A stretch of DNA of 64,000 nt from Ascaris suum (GCA_013433145.1 CM024187.1:11562326-11626325); one strand, 5' to 3'; numbered from the stretch's first letter, positions 25,721 to 38,789 are shown. The notes: generated by a model from the sequence alone, not told the origin. Made by a program: numbers and translations.

Positions 25721-27921
25721 CCTTCAATTCAGCTGAAAAGTGCGGCATCGAACTGATCGGATGGTCTTTTAGAAGTTCAAGCAAATATTCGTCGAAAGAA
25801 GTGCCGGAAAAGCAGTGCGTAATTTCCCTGGTGAAAGGTGGCAGCAAGGGTATTTAATTTATTCGCACTCACTTTGCTGAGGTCGATTTAAACGCTTTCT
25901 TCTTGATCTCCTTGATGAGCTGACAGTGAAATTTTATGAGGCGCTCATTAGTAATGTCGCTCTGAAAGCGATTTTAGACCAGAAATTGGAGTTGGAAGGG
26001 TGCACGGTGTTTCAGGAGAGGGGGAGGGGAGCTCGTAGTAACAGCAATAGGGAATGAGAGCCTCATCAAGGTCGCAGCGATGATAACTTAGTTCTCCTAC
26101 AAAAATGAAGCAAGCTCGAGATTTGGTGCTCGCATGGAGGTTCGGGTAAATCCTAGAGGATATTACAATCCGGAAGAATGCCAGAGAGCTGCCCTAACTG
26201 TGAATTGCAGTTGTATCCCCCACTATCTTCAGCAATCGCTGGCGAATTTTGAAGTTCCACCAGCTGAGCACGAAGATAGAGCGAGAATTTTCTTGCTCTA
26301 ATGCATTTTCCTCGTATGCACCTTTCATTCTGTACGATTTCGAAGCAAATTTTCTGTGGTCGTAAATTTTCTTCTCAGAATGGAGCTATATGGCCTTATA
26401 CCGTGCACTTGGTATTATGGGCTGTATGATACGTCGGAACATGTCAGTGGTGTCTGTTGTTGTTACTTCCGTTTTCAGAGGTCGTTTTCGTTGAATCGCT
26501 CATTATTTACCAGCGGCCGCCCTCATCCTCCTAGCGCACTGCGTGCACTCCCACGTTTAGTCCACCTTTCGATAGTGGTACTTCACCTATTTTATTCCCA
26601 CCCCCCCCCCCCAAGCTCTTCCGATAAGTGAGGTCGGTTTTAATTAGAATTATTAGCGGTCGGAAACTAAAATTCTTTCAGCCGGGATCGCAGAAAACTC
26701 GAGAAGTCCGACATTTCTAAGATTTAGGAAGTTCTCGTCAGAGGTTTCTTCTGATGGTTTGAGGCAGTACTAGAGGCTTATTAGCACCTCATTACAACTC
26801 ATCGATCTTGGAACCCGAAGAACGCTGAGGTTCTCTGGTTGATGGTAGGAAGTTGTCTTTCTATTCGTCCTGTCAAGCAAACGAAAGCTCGAGTTTTCAG
26901 AATATCTTTGCTCCTAAGATTTGCCTAAATTTTAGTGCACATCGTTCAGTTCTGAAGTTCTAAAGTTTTCAGACAGCCCTCAGTTTGATCCTTTCACTGC
27001 TTCCTTGCCGGAAAACGTAAGGCTGTTGCAACTAGCTAGTCACAGGACAAGCTATCCGATGTGGACATAAGGATACTCCCGTTGTGGAGAAATCTTCGGG
27101 TTTGAGTTTTCCAATAAAGTGGTCCAAATTTCAGAAGACTTCTGGGCTGAAATTTGGATTATTTGTAGTCATTTCAGGAGACAGAGGGAATGGGCCTGAA
27201 GGAGGTTTCACCTTTCACCTGAGGAATTCGGCACATCTGAATCCAGCATCGTCGAAGAGATATTCCCACTAATTTTCATTGCATTTGAGGTACTCCAACC
27301 ACGACACTCTATTGCCTTGCCCGCTTCCGACCAGTCTTGAGATCTTCGCCTCATAAATGAAGTCGATGATTTTGGCTCCACCTGAAAGCAAAAGGCTCTC
27401 CAATTTTATCGAATGTCAACATATACTGAGAAGACTGAGCTCTCGAGAAAGGGCTAGAGTGGTAAGAGAGACGAATAAGGGAATTTTTTGACGCGAATAT
27501 AGATGAAAATGTGTATTAAGAATGTATTTTGCGAGAGCATATATGAATGAGATGTTCTTTCCACATTAACTTATAAACAAGAAAACGCAATTAATGGCAC
27601 ATCAAAACAGGACACTCGACATAAATAACCATTTAAAGTACACATATTTTAGCATGTGCTTACTCCGACCTTTGCAGCCTCACCACAATCCTCAATTTAT
27701 GTAGTTTCGAAGTATTACTGTGAAACTTTTGCTAAAGATGCGCTGAAAGAAGAAAGCGATAAGAGGAAGAGAACGGAGAGATATGGTGAGGTGTGATACA
27801 GGTAAACGAAACCAAGCAGTAGCACAAAATCGTGGCACTTCCGAGAAATGATATCACTTTTATAAGTGAAAGTTGATTTCACTGTTGAAGCATACTGGTA
27901 TTTACAAAACGACAGTCGATT

Positions 27922-29169
27922 TCACTGTTGAGTGCTTTTAAGCTCGTCATTTTTTGCTAATCCATCTTCGGCAACAGTTTCATCGTTCGATGATGATGGC
28001 GTTTCTTCATCAGAAAGCCTCTCTGAATTTGATAACTTCGTTGAACCGCACAGTTTTTTCCAGTTTTGCATGAACGTTGCACTGAAATCCAGAATTATGA
28101 ACAACTCTTTTGAAGCGAATGAGCTTTAAAATAGATAACACCTGCTTACGGCAACAGGGGGCATGTTAGGATGCTGACGGTGTGTTGTCGAGCACATCAA
28201 TCGGATGAAAATGCAGATTCGTGTACCGAATGTGGATGCAGATGCCGGCGAGAACCCTGTCTCTAAGTATGCGCTATGATTAGTCGTGAGGCGGTAGTTA
28301 CTCACCGCTTTTGAAGACAGTAGTGGAGCAAACAAGGATGAAGTTATAGGTACTGTGGGCACAGTTTAGCATTTTCTTTACACGTTGCGTTATACCAGCC
28401 CGAATAGAACTCCTCACTTCTTTCATGAGATGAACATGATCTTGGTTTTTCATGGCTTCGTGGTGGAAAGCGCAAATAAGATCTAATGATGGTTGTGGAC
28501 TAGTGACAGGAAATTCGAAAAGTCGAGAACTTTCACCGCCAAAATCACAAATTTTCAAAAAATGCGAAGGACGTTTTCTGTATTTTTTATATGGAAACAA
28601 AATTCTCGGAAGACTTACTGACTTACTATGCGGGGAAGGAAGGGGCTGTATTCGAAAAGTAATCAAAGGGGCTGCAATTAGACAACACAGTACTTGCCTC
28701 TTGCCAGAGGCATGAATGCAAATAACCAATTACTCATCATTCGCGTTTGATTTCAGACTATTTTCCTGACAAAGTAGATTACTTGGGCATAGATTTCTAA
28801 CGTCGCATAAGTATGATGAATGATTCATGCGCACAGGTATTTGACCAAAAAACATTATGAATCTCACCCACGCTTCAAAAATTATACCGAGAATTTTGCT
28901 GCTCTTTTCTCGAATATCATTTGAATAAGCTCGTTTCGCATTGAAAAACAACTGTAATCGCAATATCGAATGCTTGCCAACGGCATTCATAGAAATGAGG
29001 TGTTTTACTTGAAGAATTGTTGAGTGAGCGAACATTTAAAAAGGAGGGTGGCTTGCCTTTGTAAACATGGCTTCTGGAAGGGGGTCGTCGGCGTCGGTGG
29101 AGGCGTCGCGGGAACACTTGCTACGCTCAACGAGGGCTTCAGTTCAAGCTTCCTAACGTCCTCTGACAT
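27922..29169 (-). CDS. Possible small multi-exon gene, unknown product
   Basis: The proposed first exon is 29169-29057: MSEDVRKLELKPSLSV, a PATPPPTPTTP stretch, then FQKPCLQ. It ends at a GC donor (AAAG|GCAAGC). A middle exon near 28,470-28,306 reads CAFHHEAMKNQDHVHLMKEV followed by RSSIRAGITQRVKKML and ends at a strong GTGAGT donor. The proposed last exon is 28081-27922, with an acidic tail (SERLSDEETPSSSNDETVAE) and a stop. A small linking exon near 28,253-28,218 (DRVLAGICIHI) would keep the frame. The exons between the first and middle ones are not settled, and I recognise no family. It could also be decayed coding DNA. Confidence 0.3.
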
Positions 29170-29995
29170 CGACTTTCCCTGCGCAATGCCGAACATACAT
29201 CAACAAGTAAGAACTTTTGCGAAGCAATACCAAATCTTCATACAAACAAAGGAGGCAAGTATCCTTCTCAACACAACTGTCTGGAAAATGAAGGTGCTGG
29301 CTGGGAATAGAGGCGGCCGATCTAATGTGCACTTAGGGATGCCCCTAATGCAATATTAACCGGCATGATTATGCTTTCAAAGATGCCGAGTTCAAAACTG
29401 ACGAAATTTTTCTAATAGAAAGTTAAATCGCTTGTTGCTTCAGACCCCGAAAGATAGAGGGAGAGTTGGAAAACGTTCGATGTTTCGTGGAAGCTACAAA
29501 GGACCGAAGATATCTAAATATCAGCCAGCGAAATCCTGTCGTGGAGGCTAAATATCAGCCAGATTTGAGCTCACGGATTCTAGAATGTGACTTAAGCAAT
29601 TTTCGCTGGGCCCAAATTGCTCATAGGTCTTCCACTGTATTCTCTCTTGCGAACTAGAATCAAAGGGGGTCCCATTTTATGAAATCTTTTTGCGGATGAA
29701 TGTACAAATCATATGTGAAAAAGAAGTTGGATAACTCTCACCAATGGTCATAATCTTTTCAGCCCACTTACTGTATACAGAAGAATGAATGCTACCAAGA
29801 GTCCCTGCTCATTACTCTATTGGAGTCTTCGAAGTCATCTTTCCCGCCCCTCTGCACAAATGAAGTGATGGCATTTATTACGCAGGAAGGAAAAGGATGG
29901 ATGCACCAAATACTTTTTAAAAAAAGGGAGGACATTCCAACAACAATCAACTCATAGAAGCAAAAAAAGCAGATGTATAAACACCCCCAGGGAAT

Positions 29996-30073
29996 CACCC
30001 CTAATTGTTCCTTCTCAAAATTCTTAATTAATAAACACCCCTAATTGTTCCTCCTCAAAATTCTTTATTAATA
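29996..30073. repeat. Two-copy 40-bp tandem repeat
   Basis: CCCTAATTGTTCC followed by TCTCAAAATTCTTAATTAATA is repeated with a 40-bp period and three small differences (second copy from about 30,037). The second copy overlaps the edge of a 88-codon minus-strand frame, which I do not call. Confidence 0.8.
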
Positions 30074-30079
30074 CAAGAG

Positions 30080-32440
30080 TACAGAAATTTGACGGCGGAA
30101 TCGACGAGGCAAGCATAGAACTTGGAATCAAAAATTGATATTCGTGAAAATTTACATACTTGAGCGCGACGACAACGCATAACGTCAGGTACATAAAAAA
30201 AAACTTCCACAATGTTAAGAGGCTTATCATTAGCACTCTGTAATATTTGTACGAAAAATTGCACTTCACCGTTGAAAGTTTTATTTGTGGGGTCCATAGC
30301 TAAAGTATGAGTAAGCAAGCATCTTTTGAAGAGGACAATGGTATTTTGGATTTATTTACATCACAACTCTGACGACGAAAGAACAAGACACCACAGGCAT
30401 TCGTTAATGAGAGCACTTACTTAAGAGTTTAATCATCAACGCAAAAACGATACGATGCCGCATTCAAACATCTCATAAAAATGCAAAATGCTTTAGTATT
30501 TGCAATAAGTTTGCACTCTCCGGTTTAAAAAATGGCTTTTTTCTAACGAACCATGAAAGCAGTTTATGGACGCGTTGACGACAGCTAAATAAGAAGTGTG
30601 AAAAACGTAAGAGGACGGATGGCACGATATGCGCCTTTGCATTCCCTTCAAGTGGACAAGTGATTTCATAAATGGCCAGTCAATAATAAACATACTAATT
30701 AATGCATTTGATTAGACTTACTGCTCGCTGGAACCTTCAAAAAAAGATTAGTTTTTTTGTGGCCCGAGCAGCTTTAAATGTACGCTAATTTATTCCGCTT
30801 TGAAAAGTTGAATTCATTTACACTTTAATGGATCAGTGTGAGTTTAAAGCATACGAGGTTGCTGTGACTAACGTCGAACTCATCAGACTTGGTAAATATG
30901 GCTTGAGCGTTTTGAAACTTAGGTCTAAGTGCTGACGGAAAGACAAAAATACACGCGAGAGGCAGGAGGTCATCATAATGCAATTATTAAGCGATTTTGC
31001 CAAAAGACCCGGTCTGATATGCGTCCTCGCGTTTCGGCCGACTTGACCAATCGTTTACTCAGATATCTACAAGAAAATAATAATAGAATGCCTGATAATT
31101 TGTTGTCCTACGGAAGTAGCCTTTTGTATAAATTGTGCAGCGATGGTGTATCTTAACGGCCCACCCAGCCTGCTGAAAAACAGAAGTGACTTCCACATTG
31201 AATAATGCAGCTAAGCGTCAATAACTCGTACAGAAGCTGGAAAATTTGATAAGGACAGTTCTATGACATTGCAGATTATAGCTGCCAAAAATCATCCCGT
31301 GGTTATCGGCGACTAGTGGTGGTCATAGGACGACAGACATACGCATACAATGCGCATGGACATGACGTCATTGTCGTGCTTTTTTGCAGAAATTTGTCGA
31401 AAGTGCATTAAAAAGCGAGTTTTGAGCGTTCTAAAAAAAATATAAGGATAGAGTAGAATATCCGGTTATCCCACTTTCATAAAAATTGAGCAGTCGTTTA
31501 GTGTGGAACAGTAAATCTTCCATAAATATTGAATGGAAATTCCAAAAAAAGCAGATATCAACTGATAGACAACTATTTTAGTATCATTTTTATTCAGTCA
31601 CGCAAAAAAATGCAAAAATTGCTTCGGTCTCCGTAATACTTTTATTGTTTTGTGGTCACTGTAACAAAACCGTAACCTTTACCAAATGTTAAATGATGAG
31701 GGATTTCTCTCGTTTCTTTGCGCGCCTAAAAACTATTGAGGCTCTACACTCACCTTACAGGAACACATGGACGGTGCCGGCTTAATACAAAACCCATCGC
31801 GTTGATGCTGTTGTGCGTTATTGGACAGATAGTGAAATCAATACATCAACGAGTGTTTAAGCTCATGTTTCCGGGAGACAGGAAAATTTTTTCCCCCAGT
31901 AGCTGGAATAGTACAAATGCAACTTGCCACCTACGAAAAATGCCACGGACAGAAAACGCAAAGCACGTTCGTCATCAGTAATAAGCTCCTCCAACTACTC
32001 GTGCTTTCAATACCTTCAAGTTGTGTCCACTTAACCTATGCGCCATCTCACTATTCCTTACATAAACCAAGTTAATCAATGCAGCGTCATGCAGTTCCCT
32101 GAGGATACCGATAAGCGAGTGTTATAGGTAAGACTGAAAATGCCACTTACTCCTTCAGCTACTGTCGCGATTACTCGCGAGTATCATTCGGATTTTGACA
32201 TTTGATAGCAAATTTAGAATGCACTGAGCAAACATTATAAGTGCAAAAGGAAGCGCATGTGTACAAAGACGTTTCGGTGAATAAGGTATGCGGAAAGAAA
32301 CGGCACAAAAACGCGCCGGCCTAGCGGCTTCTACAAGAGAGAAGGCACCGGAAACATGGCGCTGCTCTCCTCATGAATGGGTAGCATCATTCAAAGCGAA
32401 TTCGTCATGAAGCTATGATGCTGGTCGAAAGTACAACGCC
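30080..32440. other. No supported gene
   Basis: A minus-strand frame at 30303-30166 reads AMDPTNKTFNGEVQFFVQ between an acceptor (CATACTTTAG) and a possible donor (GTATGT). It might be an exon, but nothing upstream or downstream joins it. A plus frame at 30929-31156 has no recognisable motif. The rest is AT-rich intergenic sequence. Confidence 0.4.
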
Positions 32441-32447
32441 AAGGACC

Positions 32448-32456
32448 CTATAAAAG
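32448..32456 (+). promoter_or_regulatory. TATA box of a solo LTR or unannotated pol II promoter
   Basis: CTATAAAAG is a consensus TATA element in a locally GC-richer block (32,230-32,700). About 490 bp downstream there is an AATAAA signal (32,942). A TATA box, transcribed block and poly(A) signal within 500 bp is how an LTR is laid out, but I found no second copy, primer-binding site or gag/pol. The 60-codon frame at 32512-32694 has no recognisable motif. Confidence 0.3.
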
Positions 32457-32865
32457 GGATAGCAATAAAACTTATACAGAGTCGACCTTTAGTGCGTTAC
32501 GAAGGTGCAGAGTGTTTGCTTGCGGTGAAGCAGTGTCGTTTGTTCGAAGAGTGTTGCTTGTCTCGTGTGGAAGAATTTCTCTGATTACTATCCATCTCCA
32601 TATCAACGTCCTTGTCTTGAAACGGTATAACGAAAGAGGCCGCAGTGAGTTTACTGTCTATGTTCTTGCCCTGATCGCTGCTTTAATCCTTTAAGAGCGC
32701 CGAATTTTACAAACCATCGTCATAATCCTTGGAAATGAAAAGCCTTTCAGTTGGTAGAATTTGATTTGCTGTGTCATGCTAGGAATCGTAAAAGAGTTTG
32801 CAAGCCTAACATTACAGTACTGATCTGATATCCCACCTTGCTAACGTATTGCTGTGTTCCGTTAG

Positions 32866-32911
32866 TTCGTAATTCGATGCTGCGCTGTGTGCTAATTCGT
32901 AATTCGATTGC
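32866..32911. repeat. Short direct repeat, 30-bp period
   Basis: TTCGTAATTCGAT occurs at 32,866 and again at 32,896, within related flanks. It lies between the TATA box at 32.45 kb and the AATAAA at 32.94 kb. Confidence 0.6.
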
Positions 32912-32959
32912 GGTCATATTGTTCGGCGCGCACTATGCACTAATAAAATGAAGAGGATT

Positions 32960-35950
32960 GCATTATCCAAGTTTGAGATTTGGATAAGGACGAACGTGAT
33001 AAATTATCAACAGCTACCTTCAAAGGCGACATTATGCGGTAGACAAGCAGTGAATAATACAAGATATTACGCTCATACAAGCGTAAAGGTGAGAGGATAA
33101 TAAAATTTTTCAATATTAAATATGGGGAAGCGTCTCATTGTTTTAATTGTGAAAATTTAAAATGTTGGCAAAAAATGTCGTCTAGATGACGAACAAACAT
33201 CAATAGTCCGTCAACCAAAGGCACTTAACACCACAGGTGACCACCATATTTTATCACAAGAATAAGTCGTAGAATAGAAATTCTATCAGTTTCTGTCAGA
33301 TTCTATCTGCTTTGCGGGGTCCACAACAGCTCATTCAGAACTCTTAAAACCTCTGTTCGAGGAAACGGCTTCTTCTACTTTAAGGGGAAGTACATATGCC
33401 TGGCCCATTGCATTGCAGGAAATATAGACGATTTTTTGTTTAAGCTAGCGGCATAAAACTGGACATGAGTTTATATTGGAGATGAGCTGATACCGTCCAC
33501 AATTTCTGAGAACCAAACATATCGAAGGGAAGCTTACAGAAAAGAGGGTTATAAATGATTTCAAAAAATCATGTAAAGCCCCAACAAAAGCAGGACTACA
33601 ACTACATGAAACAAAGGAGAAAGTGGGATAATCAGACTCAAAATCAACTCAGAAACGGTATTAGTTAGAGGAACCCGAAAAAGGTATAAGAGAATGTATT
33701 AGAAGGAGTTGGCTGCCTATGCGTACTCACTACCAGACAATTGCCCAGATACCGCACTCGTGTGTCAACAGCTGGATTAAGAGTCGAGCGTTAGCACTAT
33801 GCTGTCACCACCATGATCTATCGCTTCGGCCGATAATGGTGAAATTCAATAACTGTAGTGCAGGAAAAAATAGAACTGCCAATAACAGCAATGAAATTGC
33901 AAGAGAAAATAAGAAACATGCAATAAATGTGTGGCAATGAGCAAGAAATGAAAATATTGGAAAGCATCGAATTGAGTCGAACGAATATCAACAAAAAATG
34001 CAGGTATCAAGGATCATACGCTCTAATGGAGGACAAACAATCAACAAAAAACGGAACAGGCATGATAAACACGCAAGGCAGACTTATTGCTGCTTTTATT
34101 GCTATGTTCAAATGAAATAGTACCTTTCTAATGTGGAGACATATATTTCCATAATTAACCTGCGTTATTAATAACGCTCATTCACGCGTTTGCTTGCATT
34201 GTGATGCAGTTAATGCCACCTATGCTAAAAGAGCGCTTATTTCATAACACTGCGTACGAACTGCTGGAGCGAATGGCAGCAAAATAAGGCCGTGGGATTT
34301 TTTAGCGCCCATTTCATTACTATGTTTGCTTACATGTACTTAAAAATAATGACAGCAAATTTCATCTGTAAAATTTGTAGCCGCGTTCAACAGTTCTAAC
34401 GAATTTAGGTCACATTTTGCGGCCAGATTTCTGGTCGAAAGTTTGCTTTAACTCCTCCAACTAAGCTTTCCTGCAAGGACATCTAACAAAAGCGTCACTA
34501 TCACTACGATAAGCTGCCCAGCACGACCAATAGGAAAGCCTGAATGAAGTGAACCTGTCGTCTCCATAAGCAGCTCCCGAAAAAATACACAACCAGTTCC
34601 AAAATGAAGCGTAAGCGAAGCGCTTCATGAAGAAAAAGATGTGACGATCGATATACGACAGCACTGTCGAAACCATGAGAGCAAAACGGCGTTCGCCTCT
34701 CCTCTAAAAAAACCAAAACATTTCGCGGTATATAGCGTAGAACAAACGCTAGTTTGATGCAATTAAGCTCGAAATTTCTCGCTGAAAGAAGAGAAATGTA
34801 ATGTTTTTTTGAAATGGTGTAATGAAAGTTTATCCAGGATCAAAAGATAATTCCAGGGACAAATCATACATGAAAGCAAAGGGAGCGGAGCACTAACACT
34901 GACCGGAATTGCGGCTCTGATCTCATAGTTGCGCTGCTTTTTCGTAGTTCCGATTTTTCGTAGTTTTTCGTAGGCAAAACCTTGGACAAAGAAATGCGAT
35001 GGAAATGTTAAGAGCCAAAAATGGCGATGTGATGGTGCTGTGAACGTTGATCGAATTACTTTCTTGCTTTATGTCGTTGCTATCGTTCTAAATGGTTTCG
35101 ACTACACACTAGTTGAGAAAAACTGTTGCACTTTTCCTCCATGAATTGAGCATAGGTTCAAATATTCATCAATGAGTGGTGATGTCGCTCTTAGAAATCT
35201 GAAAATTGATATGGTGCTTACTTCTGAGGTAAAGATTCGCTGAAAGACACGTAATTTCTGCTGACAGCAGACGTTTACCACGTCAACAACAACAGTCAGA
35301 AATAGCAGTAAGTGAGAGGCCACGACAAAGGAAAAAGACAACACATGTTCCATACATATATCGCCTCAGGAAAAAATATAAAATGCGCAATGGCGTGTTG
35401 TAGCTATGTGGCCATGCTGGAGAGGAGGGCCTTACTGATGGATTTGCAGCGTCATCAGCTTTTCCAGATATTCGCAAATTTAGCTGCCCTGAGTCATTCT
35501 TCATGGTGCCAATATATGAAAATGTTCTCTATATTATCATATATTTCTCTTGTAAAATGGCGAAAACGGATTGCCTCATAAATGTGATGTGGAGCCATTT
35601 ATTATGGTATATTGCCTTATACGCAAGGTGTACGTGGTTTGCAAAAATTCGCTTATATATTTTTCGTGTTTACCCGCTTGAGGTCAAACGCCTTATGTTT
35701 TTGATTTGTTGTGATAGCAACTTTTCCATATTCATGGGCTTATGTGTGGAAAAATAAAAGGCAGTTTCAGAGAGCAATATGTATTAAAGATTTCCGCTTG
35801 GCGCACTGTACTACGCAATTCAGCGGAAGGCAGTATTGCAGAAAGATGTGATCTTTGAAAATGTGCATTTTATGCTTGTGTACTAAGTCACATTCTTCGT
35901 TCAACATTCGCTGCTGCGCGGTCGGCTTCAAGTAAGCTCCGACCATCACA
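32960..35950. other. No supported gene
   Basis: Only short frames without motifs occur (for example 33719-33940 plus, 34461-34676 minus, 35312-35581 plus). A small cluster of TTTTCGTAGTT-type repeats lies at 34,935-34,972. Confidence 0.45.
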
Positions 35951-36026
35951 AGAGGAACAACGGTGAATCGACTCGTCAGCATCCAACGGGCAGGAGACGA
36001 GCCTAGGCCCCAACCTTCACGCGATC

Positions 36027-36760
36027 ATGCACAACCTGTGTGCGTATAATGCGAGGACACTGCTATCGAATGATCGGTTTACACGACTTGGAAGAAGAGG
36101 CTTCAAAAATCAATTTCGATATAATCGGCCTAGCAGAAGTAAGAAGGAAAGGCAAAGAGGCCGTCGACCGGCCAAACGGTAACTGCTTGTTTTACTGGGG
36201 AGAGAATGAGACATCGCGGGATGGAGTCGGATTTTATGTTTCGAAAGAATGGAAGGCTAAGATAATGTCATTCTCTTCTCACTCTCCTAGAATCGCGCAA
36301 ATCAAAATTAAGATCAATAGGAAAACAAACATGCGATTCACGGAAGCCAAACTAATGAAGAATATACGCGATTCTTGGTTGACCTGACAGCTGTAGTTAA
36401 TGAAGAGCGATCTACGTTCACCGTTATAATGGGTGATTTTAACGCTAGCTGGAGCACGAATACCAGGACAGCAGTCAGTTGGGAATTTTGGATTGGGAAT
36501 GCGGAATCCACACGGACAACAACTACTTGATTTTTACGAAAATAACAGGATGGAAATTACGAACACGTTATTAAAAAAAGACGGGACAAAAAGTGGACTT
36601 GGAGAAGCCCCAGTGGGGATGCAAAAAACGAAATAGACTACATCTTGCTGAATAAGGCAATAATCGTAAAAGACACCGAAGTTTTGAACCACTCCAAACA
36701 GGCAGCGACCATCGCCCAGTTAGAACAAAACTTGAACTAAAGGATAAACACCTATGGGCC
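36027..36760 (+). pseudogene. RTE endonuclease domain, frameshifted
   Basis: The domain starts MHNLCAYNARTLLSNDRFT at 36,027, then a +1 frameshift near 36,083 leads to LEEEASKINFDIIGLAEVRR. Further motifs are DGVGFYV, HSPRIAQIKI and, in another frame, a TVIMGDFNAS block near 36,425-36,455 (the GDFN active-site motif), then NEIDYILL near 36,628. Between RIAQIKIKI and the GDFN block the usual linker is missing or scrambled. At least four frame changes or stops make it non-functional. Confidence 0.8.
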
Positions 36761-37315
36761 AGACGAAAAAGAAACAGCACTGAAAAATTATTCGACGCAA
36801 GTTTATACACATACGCACCGCAACATACTCATTTAACAGAGAGTGAACCAACCTATGCAAATATTATTGCAAAAATCAACCAAGCGGCACAAATCGCTAC
36901 AATAACAAGGCAGGAAACGTCGCCTCTTACAGAAGAAATAAAAGAACTGCTTGAAAAAAGAAGAAAGACGAAACGAGGGGTGCTAATTTTCGGACTAATC
37001 TGGAATTTTGCGAACTTAACAAGATAATCAAAAAAAGAAAATACGCGAAAACCGTTATCAGAAATATCTGAATACAATGAAGCAAGCCGCAGCTACCGGG
37101 AAATTGAAGTTGACAAGAAGCTCGCTATGTGAGAACAAGAAAAGAATAATTGAGCTGAGGAAAAGTGAGGGTTCACTCACGACAGAAACACGAGAAATCG
37201 GCTACATCGTTCAGGAATTTTATACGAAACCGTATGGAGAAGAGACTCACCACACTTTCATTGCATGAAAAAGCGATGAGCCGTCCTTACAAATCATCGA
37301 AACGCGATCCAAGGC

Positions 37316-38768
37316 ATGAAAAACGGGAAGGCGCCAGGCATCGATGGATTAACTGGAAAAATGTTGAAACTCGGGAAGGAATTATTTGTAACACCGTTGA
37401 AAAGTCTGTTCAACAACATGATCGGATATCAACAAATCCCAGAAGACTTCGCCTTCTCAAAAACAATTCTGTTGACAAAGAAAGGCAATCCAGATGATAT
37501 CAGAAACTATCGCCCCATATCACTCCAACCAACAATCTCAAAGTGTTTTTCGAAAGTTTTATGCAAAAGACTGCAGCAACAAATTGAGCAGAAGTAAGAT
37601 GTCGAGCAGGCAGGCTTTAGGCCGGGAAAGTTAACAATCGACCAAATCCATGTGCTTACCATGCTCATCGAGAAAACCAGAGAGTACAACTTGCCCCTTT
37701 ACCTGCTGTTCGTAGACTACGAAAAGGCCTTCGATTCTGTTGAACATGCCTCCTTGTGGAGGTCTTTGGAAAGCGCCTCGGTACACCCCTCAATAATACC
37801 CACCCTTCAGGAAATCCAAAGTAAATCGATAACTGCAATTTTCGTACATGAAAGGCAAATACCAATACAGGTAAAGAGAGGAGTACGGCAGGGAGACTGC
37901 ATATCCCCGCTCCTGTTCAATGCAGCTTTACAGCTCGTGTTCGACAAGCTAGATTGGCAAAATAAAGGCGTGAACGTGGACGGGAAAAGACTTTCGCACT
38001 TGAGGTTTGCAGACGACATAGTCCTGATATTTCGCAACTTCAACCAAATAAAGAAATTGCTAAGAGAACTCGAGGTGAGAAGTGCCGCAGTTGGTTTACG
38101 ATTAAACACCTCCAAAACGAAGCTGATGAGCAACCGAGAGCTGAAGTCGACGATTGTCGTTAGAGGCGAGAACGTTGAAAGCGTAAATGAATCTTCTACT
38201 TGGGCAGATGTGTAGAAATGAGCGAAGGGGCGGAAGCAGATGTACGACGGAGATCAAACAAGGGTGGAAAGCATTTTTTAAGAATAAAGACTTCTACCTT
38301 GAAAAAAAAGTACCGATGAGTCTCAAGCGGAAACTCTTTGAAAAAAGCGTGATGCCAACAATTTTGTACGGTTCGGAGATATGGGTGACAACTAAGAAAG
38401 TGCGCAAGATACTGGCAGTGGCTGGGAGAAGAATGGAAGGAATCATGACAGGAGTCAAACCGGTGCGGAGGAAAGCCAACGAATGGCTCCGAGGCGTAAC
38501 AAAGGTAAAGGATTGGGTGACCGAGTCCGGAATGAGGAAATTTAGATGGGCGGCGAAGATATCTGCACTGAAAAATGACGATTGGATAAAAAGAATAACA
38601 GAATGGACACCACGGATTGGCAAAAGAAGTAGAGGCCGACCTGCAATGAGGTGGAGTGACTCTTTAAAAAAGCCCGCAGGAACCAACTGGATCAGAGAAG
38701 CATTGAATCGGGACAACTGGAAGCGATATGAAGAGACATTTATTCGTAATGAATGCTCTGTTGATTGA
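37316..38768 (+). pseudogene. RTE reverse transcriptase, one stop and one frameshift
   Basis: RT motifs appear in order: NGKAPGIDGLTGKML, DDIRNYRPISLQPTISKCFS, an in-frame stop (TAA, 37,595-37,597), EQAGFRPG, LYLLFVDYEKAFDSVEH, RGVRQGDCISPLLFN, and the catalytic box LRFADDIVL at about 38,000-38,026. A +1 frameshift near 38,190-38,215 leads into the C-terminal region (MPTILYGSEIW, RPAMRWSD), which ends at 38,768 just before the AAAT tail. All catalytic Asp residues are present, but the two lesions would prevent a full-length product. Confidence 0.88.
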
Positions 38769-38786
38769 AATAAATAAATAAATAAA
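38768..38786 (+). repeat. (AAAT)n tail of the RTE element
   Basis: About four and a half AAAT units directly after the RT stop codon. This marks the 3' end of the element. The antisense copy at 19.25 kb begins with the complementary repeat. Confidence 0.85.
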
Positions 38787-38789
38787 AGT

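Larger units (their letters stand above)
36000..38788 (+). mobile_element. RTE-type non-LTR retrotransposon (LINE), near full length, inactive
   Basis: A single-ORF LINE with an apurinic endonuclease, then a reverse transcriptase, then a C-terminal region, ending in a short (AAAT)n tail as RTE elements do. The endonuclease is frameshifted and has lost an internal piece. The RT is open apart from one stop and one frameshift, so the insertion is fairly young. The 5' boundary is uncertain; similarity is clear from about 36,027. Flanking target duplications could not be confirmed. A diverged relative lies antisense at 19.25-19.55 kb. Confidence 0.9.
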
